A stretch of DNA of 64,000 nt from Marinimicrobium hydrolyticum (GCF_030848505.1 NZ_JAVDDU010000001.1:62001-126000), one strand, 5' to 3'; shown: positions 46,604-58,436, numbered from the stretch's first letter. Translations and numbers: made by a program. Notes: generated by a model from the sequence alone, not told the origin.

Positions 46604-46651
46604 GTTATACCTCAGTATAACATTGCCGACAAGTTATACAAGAATATAACT
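46604..46651 (-). promoter_or_regulatory. mazEF promoter with two palindromic operators
   Basis: Palindrome one, GTTATAC-CTCA-GTATAAC, lies at 46604-46621; palindrome two, (A)GTTATA-CAAGAA-TATAAC(T), lies at 46632-46651, 29 bases away. On the minus strand TTGTCG, 17 bases and TATAAC, as well as TTGTAT, 16 bases and TATACT, give overlapping promoters within them. Binding of MazE alone or MazEF would therefore block RNA polymerase, the known autoregulation of such operons. Confidence 0.7.
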
Positions 46652-46669
46652 GAGCTGTAACCAGGGGCA

Positions 46670-48982
46670 TCATAGCGGTGCCAGCCATTTGCCTAGCTCG
46701 CCGGCGCTGAGCGGCTTCGACAGCCAGAACCCCTGCGCTATATCGCAGCCTTTGTCCTTCAGCATTTCCAACTGCAGCTTGTTCTCCACACCTTCCGCCA
46801 CTACGTCCATGCCAAGGCCGTGAGAGAGGGTAATGACTGCATCGACGATATGCTCGGTCTGCGGACTGTCTCCCAGTACCGTAACAAAACTACGGTCCAG
46901 CTTGAGAGACTGTGCGGGGAGTTGCTGCAGGTAGCTCAGCGAGGAATAGCCCGTACCAAAATCATCGATTGTCAGGCTTACGCCCATATCCCGCAGCTGT
47001 TGGAGGACGTCCAAAGTCTTCTTCATGTCACCGATAAGCGCCGTTTCAGTCACTTCCAGCTCCAGCCAGGCCGGATCTACTTCATACCTTTCAAGAGCAT
47101 CGGCAAAATGAGCCAGCAGATCGGTCTGGCGGATTTGCACCGGCGACAGGTTGACTGCCACTACAGGTGGTTGCAACCCGGCCTGACGCCAGGCTTGTAG
47201 CTGGCGACAGGTCTCAGCGAAGACCCAATGACCAATATCGGCGATCAGGCCACTGCGCTCGGCCTCTGGAATAAATTGGTCCGGTCCCAGCAGGCCCTTC
47301 TGTGGGTGCTGCCAGCGGATGAGTGCCTCGGCGCCACAGAGTCGATTGCTGCTCAGTTCCACTTTGGGTTGATATTCAAGCAAGAACTCATTCGACATGA
47401 CGGCACGCCGCAAGTCACGCACCAACTCCCTGGCCGCCAAGTACTTCTCGTACATTTCCGAGATGTAGAAGGCATAGTTACCCCCTGCAGCTACATGTTG
47501 TCGTGCCAAATCGGCATTACGCATCAGCATATTGTATGTGGTGGCATTGGGGGGATAGAGGGTGATCCCAATCCGTGTTTGAATGGATAGCTGACGATCC
47601 CCCACACTGATCGGTTCAGCAAGCGCGTTGATAAAACTGCGGGCCAACGACTCGGCGGCCTTCTTGCTGGTGATCGCTGGTTGCAGTACAGCGAACTGAT
47701 CGGAATGCAACCGGGCCAGTTGACAGCCAGTCGGCAGCCGTTGCCGCAAGCGCTGAGCAACGCATTGAATGACCGCATCGCCAATCTCAATGCCCCACAC
47801 CCGATTCACTCCTTTAAAGTCAACAATGTCGAGCAAGTGCAGTGCCAGCATTCCTTTATGCTCCATCGTCGCACGCTGCTCAGCTTCCAGCAATTCCTGG
47901 AAGTAGTAGCGATTGGGCAGCTTGGTCAGAGGATCATGACGACCCAGGAAGCGGATTCTCTCGGCATTGGAACGCTCGGCGGCAATCTTTCCCACCAGCC
48001 GGCGTGCCAGAGTCATGCTAATCCCGGTGACACTCCCAAGCAACAACAGTAAAACAGTACCCAGGCCGATATAGTTAACGGTCGCGCGCTGCATTTTCTC
48101 CCCAGCAGTATCATGCAGTGAGTCCACCCACAGGTTCAGAGATTCATCAATTTCGGCGATATAGGCGCTGGCCAACCTGAACCAGGCCAGGGCCGCCTGG
48201 GAATCAGGCTCGGCGACTTGCTGTCGCTGCACAATGCGTGCGCGGAACACTTCCATTTCGGGAGCATAGGGGCTGGTGGAGATGATGTTATAAATTTGGC
48301 GATCCATACTTTGGGGAGCGGCTTCTGCCATTTGATCGAGTTGTTCCCGCTGCGCTTCCAGGTTTTTAATGAACAGCTGATAGTGAGTTTGGCTCAGGCC
48401 CTTGGTCCCTAATAAAATCGCACCCAAGCCACGCTCCAGGGACGCGTCCTCAACAAAAGCCTGCAGTCGCTGGAAGTTGACCATTTGCACCGCAAGATCC
48501 GCCACTTCAACGTCCAGGGCAACAACGTACAACGTATCCAGGAGCTGGTCGATGATGCGTGTGTAGGATGCGACTTTAGCCAGAGGTTCAATGTGCTCGC
48601 GGTCAACACGCTCTCTGATGTCGGGCAGCTCCGCCAAGGCTGCTTGTGCACGTGATTGCACCGCCATCACACCGCGCCTGTCGGCGTGTTGATTGAGCAG
48701 ACGGGCCAGCTCACGCACTTGCTCATCGGTGGCGTCGCGCTGCGCCGACAGTTGACGGGAAAAGGCTGTCACACCACTCACGACAGCTGCACTCATACCG
48801 CGCTCATCCTGAAGGTCGCTGATCACAGCACTGACGCTGACAGCAACTTCGATCAGTTGCTCCACCCGCTGCGCCTGCTGCACATCGCGCCACAACTGCA
48901 GAGCCAACAATGATGCCAGCAGTAGGCAAGCTACCAAAGGTAGAGCGATGGCAATCGTCGTGCGCCGGGCAATCTCCCGCAT
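46670..48982 (-). CDS. NIT-domain sensor with degenerate GGDEF and intact EAL (cyclic-di-GMP phosphodiesterase)
   Basis: Start at ATG 48982, five bases after AAGGAG; a TTG 19 codons upstream is not preferred. The 770-residue membrane protein has one N-terminal helix and a helical periplasmic part of the NIT (nitrate/nitrite-sensing) type, with the DERGMSAA segment near its start. A second helix follows (GLGTVLLLLLGSVTGISM), then GGDEF and EAL domains. The GGDEF site reads HSDQF, so no cyclase activity is expected. The EAL domain is complete: AEALIRWQHP, ELEVTETAL, IDDFGTGYSSL, KLDRSFV and VAEGVE. The protein should degrade cyclic di-GMP in response to an external signal. Confidence 0.93.
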   Translation of the reverse strand: MREIARRTTIAIALPLVACLLLASLLALQLWRDVQQAQRVEQLIEVAVSVSAVISDLQDERGMSAAVVSGVTAFSRQLSAQRDATDEQVRELARLLNQHADRRGVMAVQSRAQAALAELPDIRERVDREHIEPLAKVASYTRIIDQLLDTLYVVALDVEVADLAVQMVNFQRLQAFVEDASLERGLGAILLGTKGLSQTHYQLFIKNLEAQREQLDQMAEAAPQSMDRQIYNIISTSPYAPEMEVFRARIVQRQQVAEPDSQAALAWFRLASAYIAEIDESLNLWVDSLHDTAGEKMQRATVNYIGLGTVLLLLLGSVTGISMTLARRLVGKIAAERSNAERIRFLGRHDPLTKLPNRYYFQELLEAEQRATMEHKGMLALHLLDIVDFKGVNRVWGIEIGDAVIQCVAQRLRQRLPTGCQLARLHSDQFAVLQPAITSKKAAESLARSFINALAEPISVGDRQLSIQTRIGITLYPPNATTYNMLMRNADLARQHVAAGGNYAFYISEMYEKYLAARELVRDLRRAVMSNEFLLEYQPKVELSSNRLCGAEALIRWQHPQKGLLGPDQFIPEAERSGLIADIGHWVFAETCRQLQAWRQAGLQPPVVAVNLSPVQIRQTDLLAHFADALERYEVDPAWLELEVTETALIGDMKKTLDVLQQLRDMGVSLTIDDFGTGYSSLSYLQQLPAQSLKLDRSFVTVLGDSPQTEHIVDAVITLSHGLGMDVVAEGVENKLQLEMLKDKGCDIAQGFWLSKPLSAGELGKWLAPL

Positions 48983-49266
48983 AGTCACTCCTTGATCAGG
49001 CAAGTTGGACGAGGCGCTAAGGGCTATATCTGCCGCCAAGCCAACAGGGTATAACGCAACTCAAGCACCCCTTAGCCGGAGAGTCAATAACGGTATCGCG
49101 TTACTGAATTACCACTGTCTACGGTTGTCGCTGCAATTGCGGTCAGAATTGCCAAACTGGAATAACGAGGCTGAAGCACCCGTCGCACCAAACCAAAAAA
49201 TCTTAACTGCGCCCTCGCTCTGGCCACTGCGGCGCGCACTTGTGCCGGGGCGGTGCGAACGCATAA

Positions 49267-51675
49267 TTATTGTCCTAGTTCATCAGCAGTATAGGGCTGA
49301 TTTCGTGTGGCCGTTTGCTCTCGAACCTTACTGACCTCTTTAGCGCTAATAGCACCTGAAGCGTTTCCCCAGTTATTGCGAATATAAGTCGCAATAGCGG
49401 CACTATCGTAATCACTAAAACTACTATTATCCGCCAAACCGGGCATGACCAAGGGAAACTCATGCTCAACGCCATTTATTTTGATGGGACCACGTAAACC
49501 ATGCAGGATCACCTTAATCAGTACGTCTGGCTCGCCGGTAACCCTATCACTGTTGGCTAGTGGTGGCGCCATACCATCCATGCCTCGCCCTTGCTGACCA
49601 TGACAACCCGCACACACTGCGCGACCTTCATACAGTGACTTTCCATGAAGATACTGGTGTTGCTCCTGTGTCACGAGGTAGTTAAAGTTACTTTCGACAA
49701 TCTCCTGATTTCCGACCAAGGCCAATAAATCATTGAGTTTCTCGCTGGCACTACTACCTAAATGGTCCTGCAACTCCTGCTCCCTACCACTAATGCCGCT
49801 AACAACAGCCTCATTAATCAGTGGTTTATCACCATATTCACGCAAAACCGCTTCCAACAGTTCCATTTTGTCGTCAATCATCAAATCACCAGCATTTAAT
49901 GCCACTTGCAAAGCAACTTCATAGTCGCTTGTCGCGAGTCGCATTAAGATCGATGCAAACGTCTTCTGTTCGTTTTCAGGCAAACGTGTAAGCAGCTCAA
50001 TTGCCGATATTTGCACCTTAGTATGGGGTGAACTTAAACCGGCTTTAATGCTTTTCGAATTAACAGCATTGAGGCCCTCTAACGTCCACAACGCGTTTAT
50101 CTGAACGCGAGAGTCTTTGCTTGAGTTCACAAGGTCAGTAATTTCATCCGCAACACTTTTATCATTACGCTGTACGATCAAGCGTCTAGCGGTATCCCTA
50201 TGCCAACCATTAGCATGACCCAAATACGGCACTAGCTGTGAACTGGTTTTCGTTAATAATTGGGGTTTTTCAGCGAGCTCATTGTCAGCCCAACGTAAAC
50301 GGTAAATTCTTCCCATATTGTTGTTATGCTTGTGTAGATCTCGGGCTTCAGATTGTTCCCGTAAATAGGTGGTTAGGAACTCTTTGTGCTGGATGACTCC
50401 ATGATACATATCCAATATGTAAAGTGAGCCATCGGGTGCGGTATACAAATTAACCGGGCGAAAACGCTCATCGGTGGACGCCAATATCTCGCGTTGTGCA
50501 TATAGCTCCTCGCCACTAAACTCTCCCTGACCTTCTATAATGCGTCTGGCTGAAATCAAGTTAGCAGCCGGTTCAGGGGTAAAGGCCACACCATAAAATT
50601 CGTCCGGAAACTGATCTCCACGATAAATGGCACTGCCACTGGAGGCGGTAAAGCTCACTAACTTACCTCTATCGGGCCCCTCTGACACCAAGATTTCTGG
50701 CAAATAACCGCGATTAACCCCAGGATTCATCCGAACAGGATAAACTCTGTTAGAGCCAATACTATGAGCTTTGATTTCCTGTACTAAGTCAGGGTTTCTG
50801 TTCAGTGAGTTGGGGCGCAAGAATTCGCCCTGGATAGGTACGCTATTCCAGTTGTGAAAAAGTCTCCCGTAATCATCCATGGTAAGGCCCCACTGCCCGC
50901 GAGACTCGGTCTTGGAAAGGGCCATCTTCCAATACTGATTGCGATATATTTCTTCAGATCCTTGGGGTAACTCACCGTCTAAAGGCAGTATCTTATAACG
51001 ACGGTCGCTTTTGGCGTTGTAATACCAATTGTCCAGGGCGTAGAGCATTCCGTTGGGCTTATGCTCCACACTCCCGCCCCTGGCATAGTCTGGATCGATC
51101 ACCTCCCGAATACCCAGTCTATCCCCAGCCTTAACTTCGGCGAAATACAGTTGGGTTTGGTCGGAGTACAAAATCCCACCCTTTACGAGCGCTATGGTAC
51201 GCGGAAGAATAATGTCATCCAGAAATACCGTGCGTTGGTCCATCACGCCGTCACCGTTGGTATCTTCCAAAATGGCAATGCTCCCTATGGGGACTTCCTC
51301 ATTATTGCCATCCAAATCGGGCATAAAAGTGGTCATCTCTGCCACCCACATACGACCATTGCCATCAAAGCTCATGGCCACTGGATTAAAAACATTGGGC
51401 TCGGCGGCCACGTTTTCCAATACAAATCCCGGCTGTATTTTCATGGATTGCATGGCCTGAGGCACCATCAGAACCGGCGCCGGTGGAATATCTTCGGCGG
51501 CGATGGGCGGCGTCATATCATGACCCTCACGATCACCCAGGTTCCTCGTTTCGGATGGCGTAGTTTCGGAGGCATCGGAGCTCAGTTGGCCATCATCATT
51601 TATCGACGAATATGAACAGCCTAAAATAGATACACCGAATAAGGTATTAATCAGTAGTAGTCGCGCCTTAACCAC
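49267..51675 (-). CDS. DUF7133-type propeller lipoprotein with HEAT region and cytochrome c domain
   Basis: The 802-residue lipoprotein starts at GTG 51675 with GAGGAG six bases upstream; the lipobox is SILGC (Cys20). A sorbosone/glucose-dehydrogenase-like propeller follows (PGFVLENVAAEP, FDGNGRMWVAEM, EDTNGDGVMDQRTVFLDD, GSVEHKPNGMLYALDNWYY). Then come a HEAT-like helical part (about 480-640) and a C-terminal cytochrome c with the haem motif Cys688-Ala-Gly-Cys691-His692. Such PVC-type haem proteins are abundant in Planctomycetes and Bacteroidetes. The gene is visibly richer in A/T than its neighbours, which suggests transfer. Oxidation of an organic substrate in the periplasm is likely; the substrate is unknown. 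Confidence 0.87.
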   Translation of the reverse strand: MVKARLLLINTLFGVSILGCSYSSINDDGQLSSDASETTPSETRNLGDREGHDMTPPIAAEDIPPAPVLMVPQAMQSMKIQPGFVLENVAAEPNVFNPVAMSFDGNGRMWVAEMTTFMPDLDGNNEEVPIGSIAILEDTNGDGVMDQRTVFLDDIILPRTIALVKGGILYSDQTQLYFAEVKAGDRLGIREVIDPDYARGGSVEHKPNGMLYALDNWYYNAKSDRRYKILPLDGELPQGSEEIYRNQYWKMALSKTESRGQWGLTMDDYGRLFHNWNSVPIQGEFLRPNSLNRNPDLVQEIKAHSIGSNRVYPVRMNPGVNRGYLPEILVSEGPDRGKLVSFTASSGSAIYRGDQFPDEFYGVAFTPEPAANLISARRIIEGQGEFSGEELYAQREILASTDERFRPVNLYTAPDGSLYILDMYHGVIQHKEFLTTYLREQSEARDLHKHNNNMGRIYRLRWADNELAEKPQLLTKTSSQLVPYLGHANGWHRDTARRLIVQRNDKSVADEITDLVNSSKDSRVQINALWTLEGLNAVNSKSIKAGLSSPHTKVQISAIELLTRLPENEQKTFASILMRLATSDYEVALQVALNAGDLMIDDKMELLEAVLREYGDKPLINEAVVSGISGREQELQDHLGSSASEKLNDLLALVGNQEIVESNFNYLVTQEQHQYLHGKSLYEGRAVCAGCHGQQGRGMDGMAPPLANSDRVTGEPDVLIKVILHGLRGPIKINGVEHEFPLVMPGLADNSSFSDYDSAAIATYIRNNWGNASGAISAKEVSKVREQTATRNQPYTADELGQ

Positions 51676-52062
51676 GGGCTTCTCCTCAAGAACAATGTCT
51701 TTATAATTATTGGTCTGATGCGCATTCGGAACCTCAGCGCAGCGATTCGCTAGGAAGCAGCGTATTTAGCCCTCGAATGTCTTCGTCTGCGATAACTCTT
51801 ATTTTGTTGGGAACATATAGCGAAGAGAATACAAGGGTACTAATGTGCCTATCTTAGTGCGTGTATTCTCGGGGCGCCAGTGCTGGGTGAGTCCGAAACG
51901 AGGGAGTTCGGGAATGGAGCTCGGGATACCCAAAAACTTGGCCGGATGAGGGAAGAGGGCGCGAGGATTACTTCGGCTAGCCCTAATCATCGGCCCCGGG
52001 ATTCAATCAGTTGATCAGGTCGGACCCTGCAATAGAGTCTCTAGAAAATAGATCTGTCCCCT
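51676..52062. other. Intergenic region with a GTCCCCTTT cluster at its end
   Basis: About 390 bases between the start of the DUF7133 gene and the end of fic. No gene is visible. The left part should hold the promoter of the DUF7133 gene. The last part (52045-52062 and on into fic) belongs to the dispersed repeat. Confidence 0.4.
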
Positions 52063-52101
52063 TTACCTCTTGTCCCCTTTACTTCCGTCCCCTTTACCTC
52101 C
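52045..52101. repeat. Dispersed GTCCCCTTT-type sequence, copy 2 (three tandem cores)
   Basis: AGATCT precedes three cores GTCCCCTTTAC at 52056-52066, 52072-52082 and 52087-52097. The stop codon and last dozen codons of fic (GGKGDGSKGDKR) are encoded by this repeat. Confidence 0.75.
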
Positions 52102-53214
52102 GCGCCCAGGTCCCAGTGCGAGAGTGTAACGTGTGCTGCGTCCGCCGCCCGGCAGCTGGCGCAAGCAGCCTTTCTCCATCAGGTCGGTCAGGTCGCGAGT
52201 GGCTGTGGCTTTGCTCACTCGCGCCATGGATTTGTATTTGGCGGCATTAATGCCCTGTTCGAAAGCTTCTCCTGCCGTGTCCAAGAGCCGGTTCAGTACT
52301 TTGATCTGTCGCTCGTTGAGCAAGGTGGTGGCGTGTTGCTGCCAAAAGCGGGTCTTGGTCATAACCCCTGCCACTCGGGTTGGTGCCTGTTGTATTGCAT
52401 CCTCGAGTACCGTCAGAAACCACGCCAACCACTCAGTAATCTCCAAGGTGCCTTTCTGTGTTTCCTCCAAGTGTTCGTAATAGGCTTGGCGCTGGGCCAT
52501 GATGGCTGCGCTCAGGGAATAGAACCGGACCGATTGTCGTTCCGCCTGAGCGAGCGCACGGTCGGTCACGGCGCGTGCGACTCGGCCGTTGCCGTCATCA
52601 AATGGGTGAAGGGTAATGAGCCACAAGTGGGCCAGGCCCGCGCGCAGCAATGGATCCAACTCGGCTGGTGGGTGGGTGAACCAGTCTAGAAAGGTGCTCA
52701 GTTCCACCTCTAATTGCGATCGGGGCGGTGCCTCAAAGTGCACCCGTGGACGATCAATTCGCCCTGAGACAACTTGCATGGGTTGTTCACCCCGCAAATC
52801 GCCAATGCGGATATTGGACAGCAGACCTGGCCCATCGGGGAACAGCAATGCTTGCCACTGGCACAGGCGTTCAAGGGATAGCGGCTGGTCGGGCCGGTGA
52901 GTGGCTTCCAGCAACAGCGATACCAGGGATTCGGTTTTAGCGGTAGGTTTTGACGCCAACCCTCCCTGGGGAAGCCCGAGGTGCTTTGCCACCGAAGAGC
53001 GTACAGACCCCGCATCCAGGTGTTCGCCTTCAATCTCGCTGGTGCGGATGGCATTCTGAATCAGCGCATCCATTTCCAGCTCGGTTTGCTCAGGCACGGA
53101 CTCTGCCCCTCCGAGGAGGCGCCCTTGCAGCAGACGTATGGCATTTAGTTGGGCGTTCAGGGCGGCGTGATTCCACCGGAATCGTGGCCAATCAGGTTGT
53201 TCCCAGATGTACAT
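52063..53214 (-). CDS. Fic-family protein with N-terminal inhibitory helix and C-terminal winged helix
   Basis: Fic enzymes transfer AMP or another phosphoryl group to hydroxyl groups of target proteins. I start at ATG 53214 (MYIWEQPDW, the usual opening with DUF4172), ten bases after GGAG. The 383 residues contain the class II inhibitory motif Thr58...Glu62-Gly63, the complete active site HPFDDGNGRVAR (203-214) and a C-terminal winged-helix domain (about 310-370). Being autoinhibited by its own N-terminus, it needs no separate antitoxin. Its last residues come from the GTCCCCTTT repeat, so the C-terminus is not native to the family. Confidence 0.92.
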   Translation of the reverse strand: MYIWEQPDWPRFRWNHAALNAQLNAIRLLQGRLLGGAESVPEQTELEMDALIQNAIRTSEIEGEHLDAGSVRSSVAKHLGLPQGGLASKPTAKTESLVSLLLEATHRPDQPLSLERLCQWQALLFPDGPGLLSNIRIGDLRGEQPMQVVSGRIDRPRVHFEAPPRSQLEVELSTFLDWFTHPPAELDPLLRAGLAHLWLITLHPFDDGNGRVARAVTDRALAQAERQSVRFYSLSAAIMAQRQAYYEHLEETQKGTLEITEWLAWFLTVLEDAIQQAPTRVAGVMTKTRFWQQHATTLLNERQIKVLNRLLDTAGEAFEQGINAAKYKSMARVSKATATRDLTDLMEKGCLRQLPGGGRSTRYTLALGPGRGGKGDGSKGDKR

Positions 53215-53276
53215 GAGCCGAATACTCCGCCTTATCGGATCAAATAATGAGCCGATTATGGCAGCTATTCGGCTCA
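53214..53276 (-). promoter_or_regulatory. Possible operator of the fic gene
   Basis: TGAGCCGAATA at 53214-53224 is inverted as TATTCGGCTCA at 53266-53276, and a third, related GAGCCGATTA lies at 53249-53258. These repeats start at the fic initiation codon and reach about 60 bases upstream, a place suited to autoregulation by the winged-helix domain of Fic. Confidence 0.45.
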
Positions 53277-53384
53277 AGGGCCAGTTGCAAACCTCAACCG
53301 GATGTCTCGAAGATCGAAGATGATAATCGATAGCCCGGTAGCTCCTTTTGGTACACTGGGCGGCCAACTGGCACGGAGTACCCC

Positions 53385-54035
53385 ATGAAGCATCTACATA
53401 TCGACATCGTTTCCGACGTCGCCTGCCCTTGGTGCGCCATTGGCTACGCCCGGCTGGATCAGGCGAAACGGTCTCTGGCAGGGGAGATTGAATTTACTGA
53501 ACACTGGCGCGCCTTCGAGCTGAACCCGGACGACCAGGCCGAGCCCGAGCCCATTCTGCCGGCGCTGGCGCGCAAGTACGGCCGCTCGGGGTCGGAAATT
53601 CAGGCCTCCCAGGCGGACATGATGGCCATCGCCAAGTCCCTGGGAATCAACTTTGACAAAATGCAGGAGCGCTATACCTGCAATACCTTCGATGCCCACC
53701 GGTTGCTCAAGTGGGCCGCCACTCAAGATAAAGCCACTTTTTTGCAAAAAGCGCTCTTTGAAGCCTATTTCGGGCGAGCGGAAGATGTGTCCAAGACGGG
53801 TGTGTTGCTCGGTTGCGCCGAAGCCGCGGGGCTGGATTCAGCCGAGGCGCAGCGTATTCTGGAAAGCGACGACTTTGGCCAGGCCGTTATCGACGAAGAG
53901 CACGCTTACCAGCGCGCGGGTGTAACGGCTGTACCGGGTTTTATCGTCAACGAGAAGTATTTGATTTCCGGCGCTCAGGACACTGACACTTTGGTGGAGG
54001 CTTTTCGGAATATTGCTCGGGAGCAGGATGAGTAG
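53385..54035 (+). CDS. FrnE-like DsbA-family oxidoreductase
   Basis: The 216-residue protein belongs to the cytoplasmic DsbA-like group related to FrnE and 2-hydroxychromene-2-carboxylate isomerase. The redox site is Cys14-Pro-Trp-Cys17 (DVACPWCAIG). The helical insert follows, and a cis-proline loop is seen in TAVPGFIVN. No signal peptide is present. FrnE of Deinococcus acts in oxidative-stress resistance; whether that holds here is unknown. CGGAG lies eight bases before the ATG at 53385. It is divergent from fic and convergent with the EF-G gene. Confidence 0.9.
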   Translation: MKHLHIDIVSDVACPWCAIGYARLDQAKRSLAGEIEFTEHWRAFELNPDDQAEPEPILPALARKYGRSGSEIQASQADMMAIAKSLGINFDKMQERYTCNTFDAHRLLKWAATQDKATFLQKALFEAYFGRAEDVSKTGVLLGCAEAAGLDSAEAQRILESDDFGQAVIDEEHAYQRAGVTAVPGFIVNEKYLISGAQDTDTLVEAFRNIAREQDE

Positions 54036-54042
54036 CCAGGGC

Positions 54043-54078
54043 CAAAAAAAGCCCCACCAGCTTTCGCTGGCGGGGCTC
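54043..54078 (-). terminator. Rho-independent terminator of the EF-G gene
   Basis: An 11-base stem with one mismatch (54051-54061 with 54066-54076) is followed on the minus strand by seven T (54044-54050). It lies 22 bases past the EF-G stop. Confidence 0.88.
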
Positions 54079-54098
54079 CGAGTGACACCAATCCGCGG

Positions 54099-56186
<2,088 letters not shown>

Positions 56187-56361
56187 AGCGCTCTCTAAAG
56201 CTGGGTTGAACACGGGGGGGTGAAAAGGCAGCGAATATACTAGAAATTGGGGCATTTTGCTCGTAAAAAATGACGAATTTTCGATCAGCGGCTTAGTTTT
56301 GCCTCCTCAGATAGGCCAATCCTGGCTAAGTTCAGCAGGGATGGGGTCAAACACCCTCGTC

Positions 56362-56996
<635 letters not shown>

Positions 56997-57266
56997 TCAC
57001 CGCAGCTGACTATCTTTGCTACCTCTTCGGTTGATCCCGCCACCAGTTATATTCTGCTCATCATCTCGCTCTGACTGACAGGTAACACATAAACGGACTC
57101 CTGGCACCGCCTTCTGCCGTGCGACAGGTATCGCTGCCCCACATTCTTCACAATGTGTGAGGCTGTTACCGCTGTGTAAGCGACTGCGAGCTTCTTGTAC
57201 TGCGTCATCGATGCTTGCGTCGATCTGATCTTGAACGGCGCCATCACGGGTCCAGCCACCGGCCAT
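56997..57266 (-). CDS. ybiI: DksA/TraR-type zinc-finger protein YbiI
   Basis: The 89 residues agree closely with E. coli YbiI: GGWTRDGAVQDQIDASIDDA at the start, the zinc motif CEECG...C-V-T-C, and the C-terminal NRRGSKDSQLR. The four cysteines form one zinc finger as in DksA, but the coiled coil that DksA inserts into RNA polymerase is missing, so its mode of action is unknown. AGGAGG precedes the ATG. It stands alone. Confidence 0.93.
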   Translation of the reverse strand: MAGGWTRDGAVQDQIDASIDDAVQEARSRLHSGNSLTHCEECGAAIPVARQKAVPGVRLCVTCQSERDDEQNITGGGINRRGSKDSQLR

Positions 57267-57448
57267 TTTGTCCTCCTGAGTCTCGAACGACTGAACTCAT
57301 TAGAGGTTTGCCAAAGTACAAAGTTTCTCTATTGCTTTCGCGCGCAACTAGGAACCACACCACCGCCAACAACTTCGGCTTTGTTGACTTTTTTGGGACA
57401 CCCCGCGCAACTAGGGTGACTTTTTTGGGATACCCAAACTTTACTTGT
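57267..57448. repeat. Short intergenic direct repeat upstream of ybiI
   Basis: GACTTTTTTGGGACACCC at 57386-57403 and GACTTTTTTGGGATACCC at 57418-57435 are near-identical and 32 bases apart. GCGCAACTAGG occurs twice as well (about 57341 and 57406). No gene is seen. The pair looks like part of a repeat family. Confidence 0.5.
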
Positions 57449-58318
57449 TTAGTTTATTCCTCCAAACTTTGGGCGTCCTCGATATTTCGATAATACCTCC
57501 GTCCGGCCACGCCCTCTGGCGCTCCCCACGTATTCGTCGATCCACTCGGCGAATGACGAGATCCTGACGAAGTATTCCTGCACGCCGTACAGGCCCTCTG
57601 GGCCGTCCATGGTGTCCTGGCCCGAGCCGACGCCCGCAATGCGCCATCCACTGTCTGTGTGGATCAACGCCGGACCGCCGCTGTCACCAGGACCGCTGAT
57701 ACCTTCCAGCGTGAGCACATTCGGATTCCCGGGGGCATCGAAACGCCACGACAGATTCCCGTCCTCCGCCCGGTCGACGCGGTTCTCCGCGACGCGGAAC
57801 AGGCCGTCCTCGGTGCCAAGTCCGGTATCGCCATTACCGGTGCCGCCCCAGCCGGGCATCACGACCACTTGACCGACTTCATCCGTGCCGCGATACAGCG
57901 GCATTGGCGCGACGTGAGTCACTGGCTCGGCAAGACGAAGCAGCGCGATGTCGGGCGCGCGGTCAGTGCCGTTACCCGGATGGCGGAGCACCGCGTCGAT
58001 ACGAGCAGGCCGACCGGCAATGGTCACAGCGAAGCCCGGACCTTCCGGCGCGCTCGCACTGAGCCGCAACTTTTCGTTGACGCAGTGCGCCGCCGTGATC
58101 GCAAATCTTGGTCCGATCAGAGTCGCCATGCAGTCCTTATGCCCGGCCTTGGTGAGGTAGAGGTTGAACACGCTGGGGTAGTCACTCTCGCGCGCCAGAT
58201 ACGCCGCGTCGGGGATGTCATGGCGTATGACGATGGCCGAGGCTACGGGAGCGATGCTCGCAAGCAGGAAGGCGGCAGCGGCAATAGGGGAAAGAAAAAA
58301 ACAACGGCGGAGGTTCAT
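57449..58318 (-). CDS. Secreted trypsin-like serine protease (S1)
   Basis: The 289-residue exported protease has a signal peptide (to about ASA, residue 28), and the complete chymotrypsin-type triad: His78 (TAAHC), Asp123 (DIALL) and Ser213 (GPGDSGGP). A cysteine pair, Cys63 and Cys79, matches the histidine-loop disulphide. The gene is very G/C-rich compared with its neighbours. The C-terminal tail (GRGRTEVLSKYRGRPKFGGIN) is basic and unrelated to the fold; it may come from neighbouring repeat DNA. The start ATG is at 58318. Confidence 0.9.
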   Translation of the reverse strand: MNLRRCFFLSPIAAAAFLLASIAPVASAIVIRHDIPDAAYLARESDYPSVFNLYLTKAGHKDCMATLIGPRFAITAAHCVNEKLRLSASAPEGPGFAVTIAGRPARIDAVLRHPGNGTDRAPDIALLRLAEPVTHVAPMPLYRGTDEVGQVVVMPGWGGTGNGDTGLGTEDGLFRVAENRVDRAEDGNLSWRFDAPGNPNVLTLEGISGPGDSGGPALIHTDSGWRIAGVGSGQDTMDGPEGLYGVQEYFVRISSFAEWIDEYVGSARGRGRTEVLSKYRGRPKFGGIN

Positions 58319-58436
58319 AAGGGTACCTTTCAGAATTTCAGGTCCGCCAGAAGTTCACCGTGCACTTGGTGTCTGCGGAGCATGGACGGTTAATTATCTA
58401 AACATACTCAAAATCGGACCCGACTATAGAAGCAGT

